From positions 372,001-436,000 of the forward strand of contig NZ_CP036525.1 of the NCBI RefSeq assembly GCF_007741535.1: 64,000 nt of DNA, in the 5' to 3' direction. Shown here piece after piece: positions 10,268 to 19,877 of this stretch (position 1 is the stretch's first letter; every line of letters starts with the position of its first letter). The position numbers and the translations under genes are program-made. The notes beneath the pieces are model-generated. The model searched no databases, was not told the origin of the DNA, and saw only the letters and a program-made list of their open reading frames with translations. This DNA is from Rubripirellula lacrimiformis (GTDB lineage Bacteria; Planctomycetota; Planctomycetia; Pirellulales; Pirellulaceae).

Positions 10268-12565
10268 TTATTCGTCGCCCAGTGCAGCGAACACGGACCG
10301 GGCGGCTTCGGAATCGCGAGCGGCACGGATTTTCGGATCGTCCATCCAGTCGGCGATCGGCGACTGGCCGGTGGAAAGTGGGATCAGTTCGATCGGTTGG
10401 AAGTTTTCGAAGGCCTCGTTTCGTTCGAAGCCGCGAGCGATGCGAACGGCGCCATCTTGCCCTGTCCACTGGATTCGGTCAGGAGCCGTTTCCCAGTTGG
10501 AACCCTCGCCGTCGGCATAGATGTTGGCCACGTCATTGCCGCCCGCGGTAGCGTGACCGACGGTGGACTCGAATCCGCTGGCGCTGACGTGGTATCCGGG
10601 ACCGGTGATGATCGATCGTCCGCTCGAAACGCTCATCGTGTCGTCGCCGAGCGAGTCGTACATTTCGGCGCTGTCGTTTCCGCCCGATGTGGCGTAGGCA
10701 TAGACGCGTTCAAAGCCGTAAGCCAATTGAAACGAATCGTCGCTTCGCAAACTGGTGAACTGGGGCCGGACCGACAACGAATCATCGCCGGCACTGTCGT
10801 GCAAAAACGCAGTGTCGTTGCCGCCTGCGGTTGCATGCACGAACACGCTGGGCACGCCGATCACGTTGAACTGAAATCCGATGCCTTCCAGCGTTGCCTC
10901 GCCGGGGTGGGATTGAAGCGTGTCAGAACCGGCCGAATCGAACAGAGACGCGCGGTCCGGGCCACCGCCACCGTTGAATGTGACGTCTTCGAATCCACGT
11001 AGTTGAATCGTGAAATCGTTCGTCGATAAAGTGCTGGTGCCCATCGCCCCAGGGTGCATGATCAGCCGCTCGGCCGCACTGCTGCCCAAGATCGAAAGAG
11101 AATCGTTTCCGCCGCCGACGTCGATCACGATGTCGGATGTGGCATTGGTGGGATCGATGCGATAGGTCGCACCGCCGACTCGCAGGGTAATGCCGTCACG
11201 CAGGTCTAGCTCGATTTCTTCGTGTTCGTTGGAACCGTCGAATCGATCAATCGTCAGCGGGGTGGTGGACTCTGGGGTCTGCGATTCTCCCTCGCCGTCG
11301 GTCCCGCCGCCGGGATCCACATCCGTGATATTCACGTTGCCGACCGCCGCGGCTAGGTTCAGCGTTCGGTAAGTTTGGCCGGTAACCGCATCGGTATGTT
11401 CCACCGACGCGTTTTGCATCCGCGTCAGCACATCATTGGCCGTCGGCGTCAGCCCTTCGGCAATCATCGCTTCACGGACCAACATCGATGCACCCGCCGC
11501 TTGGGGCGATGCCATGCTGGTTCCATCCAGGCTTGCGAAGTCGTCGACTTTGCCATCCCAGCCGAACACATGATCGGGCACAGAGCTTAGAACGGATCGT
11601 CCCTGAGCCGCAAAGATGCCGGACTCTCGTTGTGCAAAATCGCTGAGGTCGCCATCCGAATCGACGGATGAAACCGGGATGACGGATGGGCTAGACGCAG
11701 GGTACAGAACGCCCTCGGATCCTTCGCCGCCGTCAAAGAAGTTTCCCGAGGCGGCAAAGACCAGGATGCCGTCCTGACGCAACAACGCAAACTCGTCTTC
11801 CAACATCCCCATCGCGATGCTTCGGTTGGCATCGGACAACGCCGCACCGACCGATAGATTGATCGTTGTGATGGGAGATTCGAACGTGTCTTGGTTTTCG
11901 TGGACCCACTGCAACGCGGATTCGATCCATTCCAGTTCGCTGGATCCGGTGTCATCAAAAACGCGAAGCGCAACGATGTCGGCGCCAGGTGCGACTCCGG
12001 TGAATCCATCTGTGCTGCCTGCCAACAAACCGGAAACATGGGTGCCGTGAAATCCAGCGGGACCGTCGTCATAGGGGTTTGAATCGTTTTCGGCAAAGTC
12101 CCATCCGCCCACCACGCGATACCCGGGGCCGTATCCGCCACCCAATGCGACGTGATCCCAGGCCACACCGCTGTCGATCACGGCAACGGTTTGGCCGGCT
12201 CCTGAAAGTCCGCGGCTGGCTTGTAAATCGGCCGCCTGGTCCAGCAATGACGATGCGGGGTCGGTTGCGGGACTGGCCCCCAATGCAATCGAGTCAGCGG
12301 ACGCAACAGAGGATTGCGACTGAGTCGAAAATGCGATGCTGTTGTCACCTGCCGAAGCCGGAATCGATGCCGGGACGCAGGTCGCCATGTCGTCCGCAGC
12401 AGACGGCTGATTATCCATGTCGACGTTGCCGCCAAGAGCTTCTAGCAACAGTTCCCCAGCCAGCGAAGCAGAGAGTGCTAGGCGAGCTTCGCACGGTTCG
12501 ATCTTTCCGGGAATCGCTTCCAGATCGTCGTTGATTCTTAGCTTCGTGCGTACGGGGCGTTTCAT
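10268..12565 (-). CDS. secreted subtilisin-like serine protease (S8) with C-terminal repeats
   Basis: A 765-residue extracellular protease. The N-terminus (RINDDLEAIPG ... EPCEARLALSAS) matches the planctomycete sorting signal of the LEPR-x-LL type that precedes large surface and secreted proteins. The S8 catalytic triad is complete: Asp131 (VAVIDSGV), His173 (HGTHVSG) and Ser350 (GTSMASP), with the oxyanion Asn in FAASGN. After about residue 430 comes a non-catalytic half built from four or five degenerate units of 50-60 residues carrying GGND.A...DS.GDD and GFE.V..(A/H)AT.GGND, probably a Ca-binding or adhesion region. It ends DSEAARSVFAALGDE. The gene stands alone with long flanks. Confidence 0.9.
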   Translation of the reverse strand: MKRPVRTKLRINDDLEAIPGKIEPCEARLALSASLAGELLLEALGGNVDMDNQPSAADDMATCVPASIPASAGDNSIAFSTQSQSSVASADSIALGASPATDPASSLLDQAADLQASRGLSGAGQTVAVIDSGVAWDHVALGGGYGPGYRVVGGWDFAENDSNPYDDGPAGFHGTHVSGLLAGSTDGFTGVAPGADIVALRVFDDTGSSELEWIESALQWVHENQDTFESPITTINLSVGAALSDANRSIAMGMLEDEFALLRQDGILVFAASGNFFDGGEGSEGVLYPASSPSVIPVSSVDSDGDLSDFAQRESGIFAAQGRSVLSSVPDHVFGWDGKVDDFASLDGTSMASPQAAGASMLVREAMIAEGLTPTANDVLTRMQNASVEHTDAVTGQTYRTLNLAAAVGNVNITDVDPGGGTDGEGESQTPESTTPLTIDRFDGSNEHEEIELDLRDGITLRVGGATYRIDPTNATSDIVIDVGGGNDSLSILGSSAAERLIMHPGAMGTSTLSTNDFTIQLRGFEDVTFNGGGGPDRASLFDSAGSDTLQSHPGEATLEGIGFQFNVIGVPSVFVHATAGGNDTAFLHDSAGDDSLSVRPQFTSLRSDDSFQLAYGFERVYAYATSGGNDSAEMYDSLGDDTMSVSSGRSIITGPGYHVSASGFESTVGHATAGGNDVANIYADGEGSNWETAPDRIQWTGQDGAVRIARGFERNEAFENFQPIELIPLSTGQSPIADWMDDPKIRAARDSEAARSVFAALGDE

Positions 12566-12875
12566 CGGGAACCGAAATTCAGGGGAACCGAGCGACAGTG
12601 GGATGCAGGCAATCTGCGTGAATCAAATCAGCCATGGACGGGGGACGCCTTGTCAGTGCGGCGGTTGGGATCCTTCGGCAGCGGGCGTTGTCCGCCACCC
12701 GGCGGCGACGCAGATCCAGAGGATCCCCTGTTGGAAGCCTAGGACGCATAGTCGCCCACGGACTGCCTAATCGGACCTATCCGAAAACCAGTCGATTTTG
12801 GTGCATGGTGAAGCCGAAAAAATAGACAAGTCGTTACATTCGCGCCTGCTCTACTGGTTTTCGAGGCCTCGTCTG
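12566..12875. other. intergenic region between protease and hypothetical protein
   Basis: This is the divergent promoter region of the S8 protease (minus) and the downstream plus-strand gene. No gene or repeat is recognised. Confidence 0.45.
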
Positions 12876-13775
12876 ATGCCGTTACTGAAACTTTGGAACA
12901 CAATTCGGGGTCGATCCACACCTGATGTGGTGGCTGACGCGCAGCCACCTAGCAGCGTGGATACGGTGCCTAGCCAAGCCACATCGCCCTCAGCCTCGGT
13001 GGGGTCAGCTCCGGCGGTGCAAAATTTGGGCATTCCCGACTCGGGCGGCACTGGCAATCAGACCCCCAGTGTCGGAACGTCTGAATCTGGCAACTCGCAA
13101 ACGGGAACCCGGGAAACGGGCAATCGGGCGGCTGTCGCCAAAGCGGGTCGCAAGACAAAAGCCAAGTCGGCACCGGTCGCTGTCACCCCGCAATCGCCTG
13201 TGGCAACCCAGGTTCCCGAGGCGGTCAAACCGGCCAAGCCCGCTCGGCGACCCGCGTTCGGGATCTTCGGTTCCTCGGGACCTCACGCCGCCCTGTGCAA
13301 ACAGATCAAGTCGCTGCCCGCACGCACGATCCTAGAAATCAATGTCGAGGACGGGACTCGCGCAATCGCTGTGCTGGAAACCCTAGCCGCCAACCTGCCC
13401 GCACCCGCACCTGTGGCGGATTCCGAATCGGAAGCGGCGACCACTGCACCGGCAATCCGATACTTGGTCATCGACCAGTTCGAAATGGCAGGTGGCCAGA
13501 CAACACTGAAACAGTTCCATCAAACGCTTCGTGAAGCCGCCATCCGGCCTCAAGTGATCCCCGAACCAATCGACCGTGGACTCGTCCGCGTGGCGCACAC
13601 CTACGGGGCAGTGGACCTGATTCTGATCGCAACGCCAGTCGACCAATGGCAGAATGAAACGATAATGAAGCTGATCGACCGCGTCTCGCATTCCGGAACA
13701 ACGTTGATGTTCCGAGACGGTGATGCATGGAAGTCGTATCAGCAGAACACGGCTCCTCTGCGCCGCGCCGCCTAA
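12876..13775 (+). CDS. hypothetical protein with low-complexity N-terminal half
   Basis: A 299-residue protein; I chose the ATG at 12876 (MPLLKLWNTIRGR), although the frame is open farther upstream. Residues 15-130 are a Ser/Thr/Pro/Ala-rich, probably disordered linker. Residues 135-290 form a compact domain: FGIFGSSGPHAALCKQIKSL, a beta-strand segment TILEINVEDGTRAIAVLETL, and further Rossmann-like strands IRYLVIDQFEMAGG and AVDLILIATPV. The layout suggests a methyltransferase-like fold, but no SAM-binding motif is clear. Function unknown. Confidence 0.7.
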   Translation: MPLLKLWNTIRGRSTPDVVADAQPPSSVDTVPSQATSPSASVGSAPAVQNLGIPDSGGTGNQTPSVGTSESGNSQTGTRETGNRAAVAKAGRKTKAKSAPVAVTPQSPVATQVPEAVKPAKPARRPAFGIFGSSGPHAALCKQIKSLPARTILEINVEDGTRAIAVLETLAANLPAPAPVADSESEAATTAPAIRYLVIDQFEMAGGQTTLKQFHQTLREAAIRPQVIPEPIDRGLVRVAHTYGAVDLILIATPVDQWQNETIMKLIDRVSHSGTTLMFRDGDAWKSYQQNTAPLRRAA

Positions 13776-13910
13776 GCAATCTCGCAAGCGGCAAACCGAC
13801 AAACGAATACGACGCGCCCGCGAGTGGATCTCACCAATCCAGTTGCGGACGCGTTTTTTCGTTTCCCACGGGAACCTGTCAAAGGAATGGAAACCGCGCT
13901 CGAGGATAAG

Positions 13911-14112
13911 CGGAGAAGAAGTTCAAGTACGAGTACGAGTACGAGTACGAGTACGAGTTCGAGTTCGAGTTCGAGTTCGAGTTCGAGTTCAAGTTCAAGT
14001 ACAAGTACAAGTACAAGTACAAGTACAAGTACAAGTCGCGTACACCAGCACCGTTCAAAACTTAAACTCGAACTTAAACTCGAACTCGAACTGCTTTTTT
14101 CTTCTCCTCCTC
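13911..14112. repeat. GAGTTC-rich inverted-repeat element, copy 1 (hexamer-expanded)
   Basis: The left part is a run of hexanucleotide repeats: AGTACG about 4-5 times, AGTTCG about 5 times, then AAGTAC about 6 times (13924-14036). The right part (14055-14095) contains AACTCGAACTCGAACT and AACTTAAACTCGAAC, complementary to the AGTTCG part. The ends also match as inverted repeats (left GGAGAAGAAGTTC, right GAACTGCTTTTTTCTTCTCC). A shorter relative lies at 23257-23363. The core AAGTCGCG and the block CTTAAACTCGAAC are shared by both copies. It lies between a hypothetical gene and the sialidase fusion; open frames crossing it are not coding. Confidence 0.85.
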
Positions 14113-14229
14113 TTCCTCCCAACGCATCGAAATCGTGCGTCCGATCCCCGTTTCCAGCACCGGCAACTGACTCGGGTTATATTGTGGGCCCTCCCACAAC
14201 TTCCCGCCTCATCAGGTCCGAGCCCCCCC

Positions 14230-17088
14230 ATGCTTCGAATCTCTTTCTTCCCGCGTGTCTGGATCGCGCTGGGCTTCTTGTTCGCCATTGGCTTGAATGC
14301 TCTGCCAACCGGGCTTTCCGACGACACCGAACAGTCGGCTGCTGCTGACGCCCAAGTCCAAAGCCAACTGGTGCCGCAGGATCCCGAATCATTTCACCTG
14401 TTCATTTTGGCCGGCCAGTCGAACATGGCCGGGCGAGGCAAGGTGTCCGACGCCGATCGAAAACCGAACGACCGTGTGCTTTCACTGGGCCAGGACAAAC
14501 AATGGACCCCGGCCGTTGACCCTTTGCATTTCGATAAGCCCAAGATGGTTGGTGTCGGAATCGGTCGGTCGTTCGCGGCCGAATATGCCAAGCGTCACCC
14601 GGGAATCACCGTGGGGTTGATCCCTTGTGCCGTCGGCGGGTCCGCCATCGATACATGGCAACCGGGCGGATATCACGATCAGACCAAGTCGCACCCTTGG
14701 GACGACATGCAATCCCGCGTGCAGCAGGTTGCCGCACAGGGTGTGCTCAAAGGCGTGCTGTGGCATCAGGGCGAATCGGATTCAAGCCCCGAGGCATCGG
14801 CGGCGTATGAGTCCAATTTGACCGAACTGATTCAACGGTTTCGGCAAACCTTTGACGCACCGCAGTTGCCTTTCCTGATCGGGCAGCTGGGCCAATTCGC
14901 GCAGCGTCCTTGGACAGACGGTCGACGCCAGGTCGATGCGGCTCAACAACGCATCGTCCAACACGTCGCCCGCACAGCATTCGTACCCTCGGACGGTTTG
15001 AACGACAAAGGCGACTTGACGCATTTCGATTCGCCATCGCTGCGTGAATTCGGATTCCGTTACGCCGCGGCGATGCAATGGATCGAATCACTGGTTCCGG
15101 TGCAGGTCTTTGCGCCCGGTGAAGGGAACCCGCGGAACAGCGAAGGAGATTTCGTTCGACTGGCGGACGGGCAGATTCTGTTCGTCTATTCGCGATTCGA
15201 ATCCGGAGTCGGCGATCACAGTTCGGCGACGTTGGTAAGTCGGGTCAGCGATGATGGCGGCGCGACCTGGACCGACGATGACGTTACCGTCGTCGAGAAC
15301 GAAGGCGGTATGAACGTCATGTCGGTATCGCTATTGCGTTTGGCTGATAACCGAATTGCCCTGTTCTACCTTCGCAAAAACTCGCTGACCGATTGCCGCC
15401 CCGTTGTCCGGTTTTCGTCGGACGAGGCCAAGACTTGGAGCGAGCCAACCGAAATGATCCCAGAGGAACAGATGGGGTATTACGTGTTGAACAATGACCG
15501 CGTGATCCAGTTGACCAGCGGTCGATTGGTCGCTCCCGTTTCGCTGCACCGAACGCCCGGTCAAGAAAATACCGACTGGCTGGGGCAAGTGGGATGTTAT
15601 TTCTCGGACGATGCCGGCAGCAGTTGGCAGCGATCGACGTCTCTGTTGTCCGGGACGAATGCGGACGGCGTTCGCGTTGCCGCGCAAGAACCCGGTGTCG
15701 TGGAACGACGTGATGGAAGTTTGCTGATGTGGATTCGATCCGATCAGGGCACCCAGTATCAGAGTCACTCGTTCGACCAGGGTTTGACGTGGTCCGCCAT
15801 GGAACCGTTTGCGTTGGCGTCGCCCCTGTCGCCTGCATCGATCGAGCGGGTTCCGGCGACCGGCGACCTGATGGCGGTTTGGAATGACCATGAATTCCTA
15901 AGTACCGCGTCGCGAGCTCGCACGCCGCTGTCTTTGGCTGTCTCCAGCGATGATGGTGCGACATGGTCGCCTTCGATTCCCATCGCCGCGGATCCCCATG
16001 GATGGTACTGCTACACGGCGATGGATTGGGTGGACGATACGCTGTTGCTCGGGCACGTTGATGGTCGCCAAGAAAAGAACCAGGAACTGGCCACTTCGGT
16101 GATCCGAAAGTTGCCGCTTTCACAGATCTATACCCAACTGCATCAATCCAAAATCGAAAGTTTGCAGCGGATTGGCGATGCGTCCCAGCACAATGCGTTC
16201 ACCGACTTGTTGCGTTTTCAAGATCGCTGGTACTGCGTCTACCGCGTCGGGTCCACTCACGTATCGGCTGACGGTGCGTTGCAGATTTTGGTTTCCGATG
16301 ATGGTACCGATTGGTCATCCGCAGCCGTGATCACTCACCCCGAAGCCGATCTTCGGGACGCAAAGTTGACCGTCACGCCGGGCGGCGAATTGATGTTGTC
16401 GGGTGCCGGTGCCTTCGAACCAGGGTCAGACGTTCGGCATCAATCGATGGCTTGGTTTTCCAAAGACGGCCAACAGTGGTCGGACGTCGTCAACATTGGG
16501 CCGCCGAACTATTGGCTGTGGCGAACCACCTGGAACGGCAGCAACGCATATTCGATCGGGTATCACACCGGCAAACCAGTCGATCAACATGTCAGTTTGT
16601 TTCGCAGCCAAGACGAAGGTCGAACCTTTCTGCCATTCGTGGAACGGACGTTTGACGAGGGGTATCCCAACGAATCGTCCATTTTGTTTGGCGACGATGG
16701 GCACGCGATTTGTCTGTTGCGTCGTGACGGTGGCATCAAGACGGCACTGCTTGGCAAGTCGATGCCTCCCTATGATCAATGGACCTGGACGGATACCGGA
16801 ACGCGTGCTGGTGGTCCCCACATCATCCGGTTGCCCGACGGGCGGATCGTGGCTGCGGTACGTCTGTACGATACGCGTGTTCGGACTTCGTTGTGTTGGT
16901 TGAATCCCGAAACCGGCGAACTGACCGAGTTCCAGACGCTGCCGTCCGGTGGCGATTGCAGTTACCCGGGGCTCGCCTGGCACGATGATCAGTTGTGGGT
17001 CAGCTATTACTCGGCGCACGAAGTCGGCAAGCCCGAATTCACCACGGCCGTCTACTTGGCTCGCGTGCGGATTCCCTCAGCGAACTAG
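14230..17088 (+). CDS. secreted SASA esterase / sialidase-like fusion protein
   Basis: A 952-residue exported protein. A signal peptide covers residues 1-30 (VWIALGFLFAIGLNALPTG). Residues 53-290 are a SASA domain (sialate O-acetylesterase / CE6-like SGNH hydrolase): nucleophile Ser64 in AGQSNMAG, the GG block (PCAVGGSAIDTW) and WHQGESD. Residues about 295-640 are a first sialidase-like six-bladed propeller with Asp-boxes (SDDGGATWT, SDDAGSSWQ, SSDDGATWS). Residues about 650-950 form a second one (VSDDGTDWS, SKDGQQWS). Such proteins act on acylated glycans such as algal or host polysaccharides. The start at 14230 is the first ATG giving a signal peptide; upstream sequence is repeat element. 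Possible alternative: only one propeller is catalytic. Confidence 0.88.
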   Translation: MLRISFFPRVWIALGFLFAIGLNALPTGLSDDTEQSAAADAQVQSQLVPQDPESFHLFILAGQSNMAGRGKVSDADRKPNDRVLSLGQDKQWTPAVDPLHFDKPKMVGVGIGRSFAAEYAKRHPGITVGLIPCAVGGSAIDTWQPGGYHDQTKSHPWDDMQSRVQQVAAQGVLKGVLWHQGESDSSPEASAAYESNLTELIQRFRQTFDAPQLPFLIGQLGQFAQRPWTDGRRQVDAAQQRIVQHVARTAFVPSDGLNDKGDLTHFDSPSLREFGFRYAAAMQWIESLVPVQVFAPGEGNPRNSEGDFVRLADGQILFVYSRFESGVGDHSSATLVSRVSDDGGATWTDDDVTVVENEGGMNVMSVSLLRLADNRIALFYLRKNSLTDCRPVVRFSSDEAKTWSEPTEMIPEEQMGYYVLNNDRVIQLTSGRLVAPVSLHRTPGQENTDWLGQVGCYFSDDAGSSWQRSTSLLSGTNADGVRVAAQEPGVVERRDGSLLMWIRSDQGTQYQSHSFDQGLTWSAMEPFALASPLSPASIERVPATGDLMAVWNDHEFLSTASRARTPLSLAVSSDDGATWSPSIPIAADPHGWYCYTAMDWVDDTLLLGHVDGRQEKNQELATSVIRKLPLSQIYTQLHQSKIESLQRIGDASQHNAFTDLLRFQDRWYCVYRVGSTHVSADGALQILVSDDGTDWSSAAVITHPEADLRDAKLTVTPGGELMLSGAGAFEPGSDVRHQSMAWFSKDGQQWSDVVNIGPPNYWLWRTTWNGSNAYSIGYHTGKPVDQHVSLFRSQDEGRTFLPFVERTFDEGYPNESSILFGDDGHAICLLRRDGGIKTALLGKSMPPYDQWTWTDTGTRAGGPHIIRLPDGRIVAAVRLYDTRVRTSLCWLNPETGELTEFQTLPSGGDCSYPGLAWHDDQLWVSYYSAHEVGKPEFTTAVYLARVRIPSAN

Positions 17089-17534
17089 CGATCCAGAGGC
17101 CGGCAACGGGCAAACGCCCCAGTGAAACGTCACGCCGGGAGATTCGCCAGAATTCGCCCCCCGCTCCTCACCCAACCCTCTTCCCCAATCCCATCCAAGT
17201 TGAACTTGGATCGAGCCGGGGGATGAGGGAGCTAAAGCGGCAGCACGCGTAGTGGGATTCACCAGAATTCCCCTTTGCCGTACGCACGCCCGTAAGGGAC
17301 ATCTGGCGAAGTTCGCTACACCTTTCGCCTTGCGCTGACCGTTTGACTTTTCCGCTGCGGATTTTTGCCTCTGCAGGAATCGATTCGTAACCTAGACTTT
17401 GGGAATCGTTGGTTCTCCTGATCCGTGATCGGGGGGGGAGGATCGCTTGCTAGTAGATGGCATTCGATGCCAAAATCCCGGGAAATGTCTCTCTTTTCCC
17501 TTGGCAGTGACACCCAAAGTAAATCGGAAAGACT
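17089..17534. other. intergenic region upstream of glmS
   Basis: No gene seen. It contains a perfect palindrome (ATCCAAGTT-G-AACTTGGAT, 17193-17211) and three related motifs: ATTCGCCAGAATTCGCC near 17143, ATTCACCAGAATTCCCC near 17259, and TCTGGCGAAGTTCGC near 17302. A glmS ribozyme is not recognisable. A Shine-Dalgarno-like GGAAAG precedes the glmS ATG. Confidence 0.5.
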
Positions 17535-19391
17535 ATGTGCGGAATTGTCGGGTACGTTGGCGCAGACGAAGCTTGCCCATTTTTGATCGATGGTCTTCGC
17601 CGTCTGGAATATCGCGGATACGACAGTTCGGGCGTGGCGATTCACAGCGGTGCTTCCTTTGACATTACCCGATCAGTGGGCCGCATCGATTCGTTAGTCG
17701 GTCGCATGGGCGATTCGCCCGCCAAAGGGACGATGGGCATCGGGCATACCCGTTGGGCCACGCACGGTCCTGCAACCGAACCCAACGCACACCCGCACCA
17801 AGGCGGCGATGGCGAAGTGGTCTTGGTTCACAACGGCGTGATCGAGAATTTTCAGATTCTGAAAGACGAATTGATCGAGAAAGGGTATCAGTTCAAATCG
17901 GAGACCGACAGCGAAGTCGCCGCCCACCTGATCGCAGAAAACCTAAAGAATACACCGGAAATCGAAGGCCAGCCGAATCTTCGATTTCTAACCGCTGTAC
18001 AAACCTCCGTCGCTCGGCTGCGTGGCACCTACGGGTTGGCCGTGGCGTTTCGCGATCGCCCCAATTTTATGATCGCCGCTCGATTCGGAAGCCCGTTGGT
18101 GATCGGTGTCGGCAAAGGCGAATACTTCGTCAGCAGCGATGCATCCCCGTTGGCCGGACGCACCGATCGGATCGTTTACATGGCCGACCACCAAATTGCG
18201 GTGCTGACGCCCGACGGGTTCTCGGTCCTGCATCGCGATTCGGGCAAAGTCCGTGTCGATATTCGGCCGCTGGAAGTCGACACCGGTGATGTCAGTTTGG
18301 GCGGTTACGACCACTACATGCTGAAGGAAATCTTCGAGCAGCCGGAATCGATTCGCAACGCCATGCGAGGTCGGTTGGACGATCAAGACGCGACGGCCGT
18401 GTTCGGCGGTCTGAACTTGACCCCGCAACAATTGCGCAGCGTCGAACGAATCATCCTGACCGGATGCGGCACCAGCTGGCACTCGGCCTTGGTCGGCGAA
18501 TACCTGATCGAAGGGCTGGCCCGGATTCCGGTCAGTGTCGAATATGCCAGCGAACTGAGGTATCGAAATCCGCCGATCGAAAACAACACGTTGGTGTTCG
18601 GCATCACCCAAAGCGGCGAAACCGCGGATACGTTGGCGGCCCTGCGCGAAACCAAACGCAAGGGACACCGCACGCTGGCGATCTGTAATGTCGTCGCCAG
18701 CTCGATCGCACAGGCGGCCGACGGTGGTGTTTATCTGCATGCCGGACCGGAAATCGGTGTTGCCAGTACCAAGGCCTACACGTCCCAGTGCTGTGTGTTG
18801 GCGATGCTGGCCCTTTACTTTGGCCGGACCCGTCACCTCAGTTTCGAAGGCGGGCAACGCCTGATCGAAGAACTTCGCCGACTGCCGACCGCCGTTCAAC
18901 AGGCCCTGACCTGTGACGAACAGGTTCGTGATGTGGCCAAAAAATATTGTGACGCCACCAACGTGCTGTACCTGGGCCGCCAATACAACTTCCCGACCGC
19001 CCTGGAAGGCGCGTTGAAGCTGAAAGAAATCAGCTACATCCATGCCGAGGGATACCCGGCAGCCGAAATGAAACACGGTCCCATCGCTCTGGTCGACGAG
19101 AAGACGCCAAGCGTGTTCATCGTCCCGCGAGGCACCACGCACGACAAAGTCATGGCCAATATGGAAGAGGTCAAAGCGCGTGGCGGGCCGATCATCGCAG
19201 TGGCCAGCCACGATGACCCCCACATCGAAGCGATCGCCGACGACGTCATCCGGGTGCCGCAAGTCCAAGAATTCCTGCAGCCGATCGTCACGGTCGTGCC
19301 CCTGCAATTGCTGTCCTATCACATCGCGCTGCTGCGTGGCTGCGATGTCGACAAGCCACGAAACTTGGCCAAAAGCGTCACGGTGGAATAG
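17535..19391 (+). CDS. glmS: glutamine--fructose-6-phosphate aminotransferase (isomerizing)
   Basis: A 618-residue enzyme converting fructose-6-P and glutamine to glucosamine-6-P, the entry to amino-sugar (cell wall, LPS) synthesis. The N-terminal class II glutaminase domain starts with the catalytic Cys2 in MCGIVGYVG, followed by RRLEYRGYDS and HTRWATHG. Two SIS (sugar isomerase) domains follow (TGCGTSWHSAL, ITQSGETADTLAAL, VASTKAYTSQC, EGALKLKEISYIHAE), and the family C-terminus DKPRNLAKSVTVE is intact. It is followed by a small gene and an epimerase on the same strand. Planctomycete GlmS is expected to serve LPS/peptidoglycan and glycan synthesis. Confidence 0.97.
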   Translation: MCGIVGYVGADEACPFLIDGLRRLEYRGYDSSGVAIHSGASFDITRSVGRIDSLVGRMGDSPAKGTMGIGHTRWATHGPATEPNAHPHQGGDGEVVLVHNGVIENFQILKDELIEKGYQFKSETDSEVAAHLIAENLKNTPEIEGQPNLRFLTAVQTSVARLRGTYGLAVAFRDRPNFMIAARFGSPLVIGVGKGEYFVSSDASPLAGRTDRIVYMADHQIAVLTPDGFSVLHRDSGKVRVDIRPLEVDTGDVSLGGYDHYMLKEIFEQPESIRNAMRGRLDDQDATAVFGGLNLTPQQLRSVERIILTGCGTSWHSALVGEYLIEGLARIPVSVEYASELRYRNPPIENNTLVFGITQSGETADTLAALRETKRKGHRTLAICNVVASSIAQAADGGVYLHAGPEIGVASTKAYTSQCCVLAMLALYFGRTRHLSFEGGQRLIEELRRLPTAVQQALTCDEQVRDVAKKYCDATNVLYLGRQYNFPTALEGALKLKEISYIHAEGYPAAEMKHGPIALVDEKTPSVFIVPRGTTHDKVMANMEEVKARGGPIIAVASHDDPHIEAIADDVIRVPQVQEFLQPIVTVVPLQLLSYHIALLRGCDVDKPRNLAKSVTVE

Positions 19392-19557
19392 TCACGCTTG
19401 CAGTGTGGCGGATTTGAAGTAGCCTCATGTGTTCATTTGACTACCTGTTTTTTCTGTCCATTCGGACGATCCTGGACAGTCCATTGGGTTGACTCTATGC
19501 CCCCATGGCTACTCTTCTCTCGTCGCAAACTCTTCTTCTCGCGTTCAAAGTGCTCCG

Positions 19558-19764
19558 ATGAAACAACACGGCCTAAGCTACAACTCCCGAAAAGCACTGA
19601 TGGTCAATCTGGGCGATGCGGCGGGGGGCGAAGTCGCTAATTTGCTGTCTCAAATGGCCGCTGAAATCGAAGAACTACGGCGCACGAAGGTCAACGTGAC
19701 CAAAATCGTCCCCGGAAACACTTTTGATTCGATGGACGACCACCTGATCGAAGAACCCGTTTGA
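19558..19764 (+). CDS. small hypothetical protein, 68 aa
   Basis: Starts with ATG at 19558 (MKQHGLSYNSRKALMVNLGDAA). It encodes a soluble acidic protein with a helix-prone centre (VANLLSQMAAEIEELRRTK). The composition looks genuinely coding and it sits between two plus-strand genes, but I recognise no family. Function unknown. Confidence 0.55.
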   Translation: MKQHGLSYNSRKALMVNLGDAAGGEVANLLSQMAAEIEELRRTKVNVTKIVPGNTFDSMDDHLIEEPV

Positions 19765-19877
19765 TCCACCGGGCCGCCACGATCCAACAGCCCGCCGGTT
19801 GCGCGGCCGGGCAGTTCGGCATCCCTCATTTCAGCATCCTGGAACGCAGTGGCATCGAACTGCTATAAACGGCCTTT

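Noticed and set aside
13720-14229. Upstream extension of the sialidase fusion frame
   Set aside because: The frame passes through the hexamer repeat element and gives alternating low-complexity residues; the signal peptide begins at 14230.
17089-17534. glmS ribozyme or riboswitch upstream of glmS
   Set aside because: No recognisable catalytic core or helix pattern. These ribozymes are known mainly from Gram-positive bacteria.
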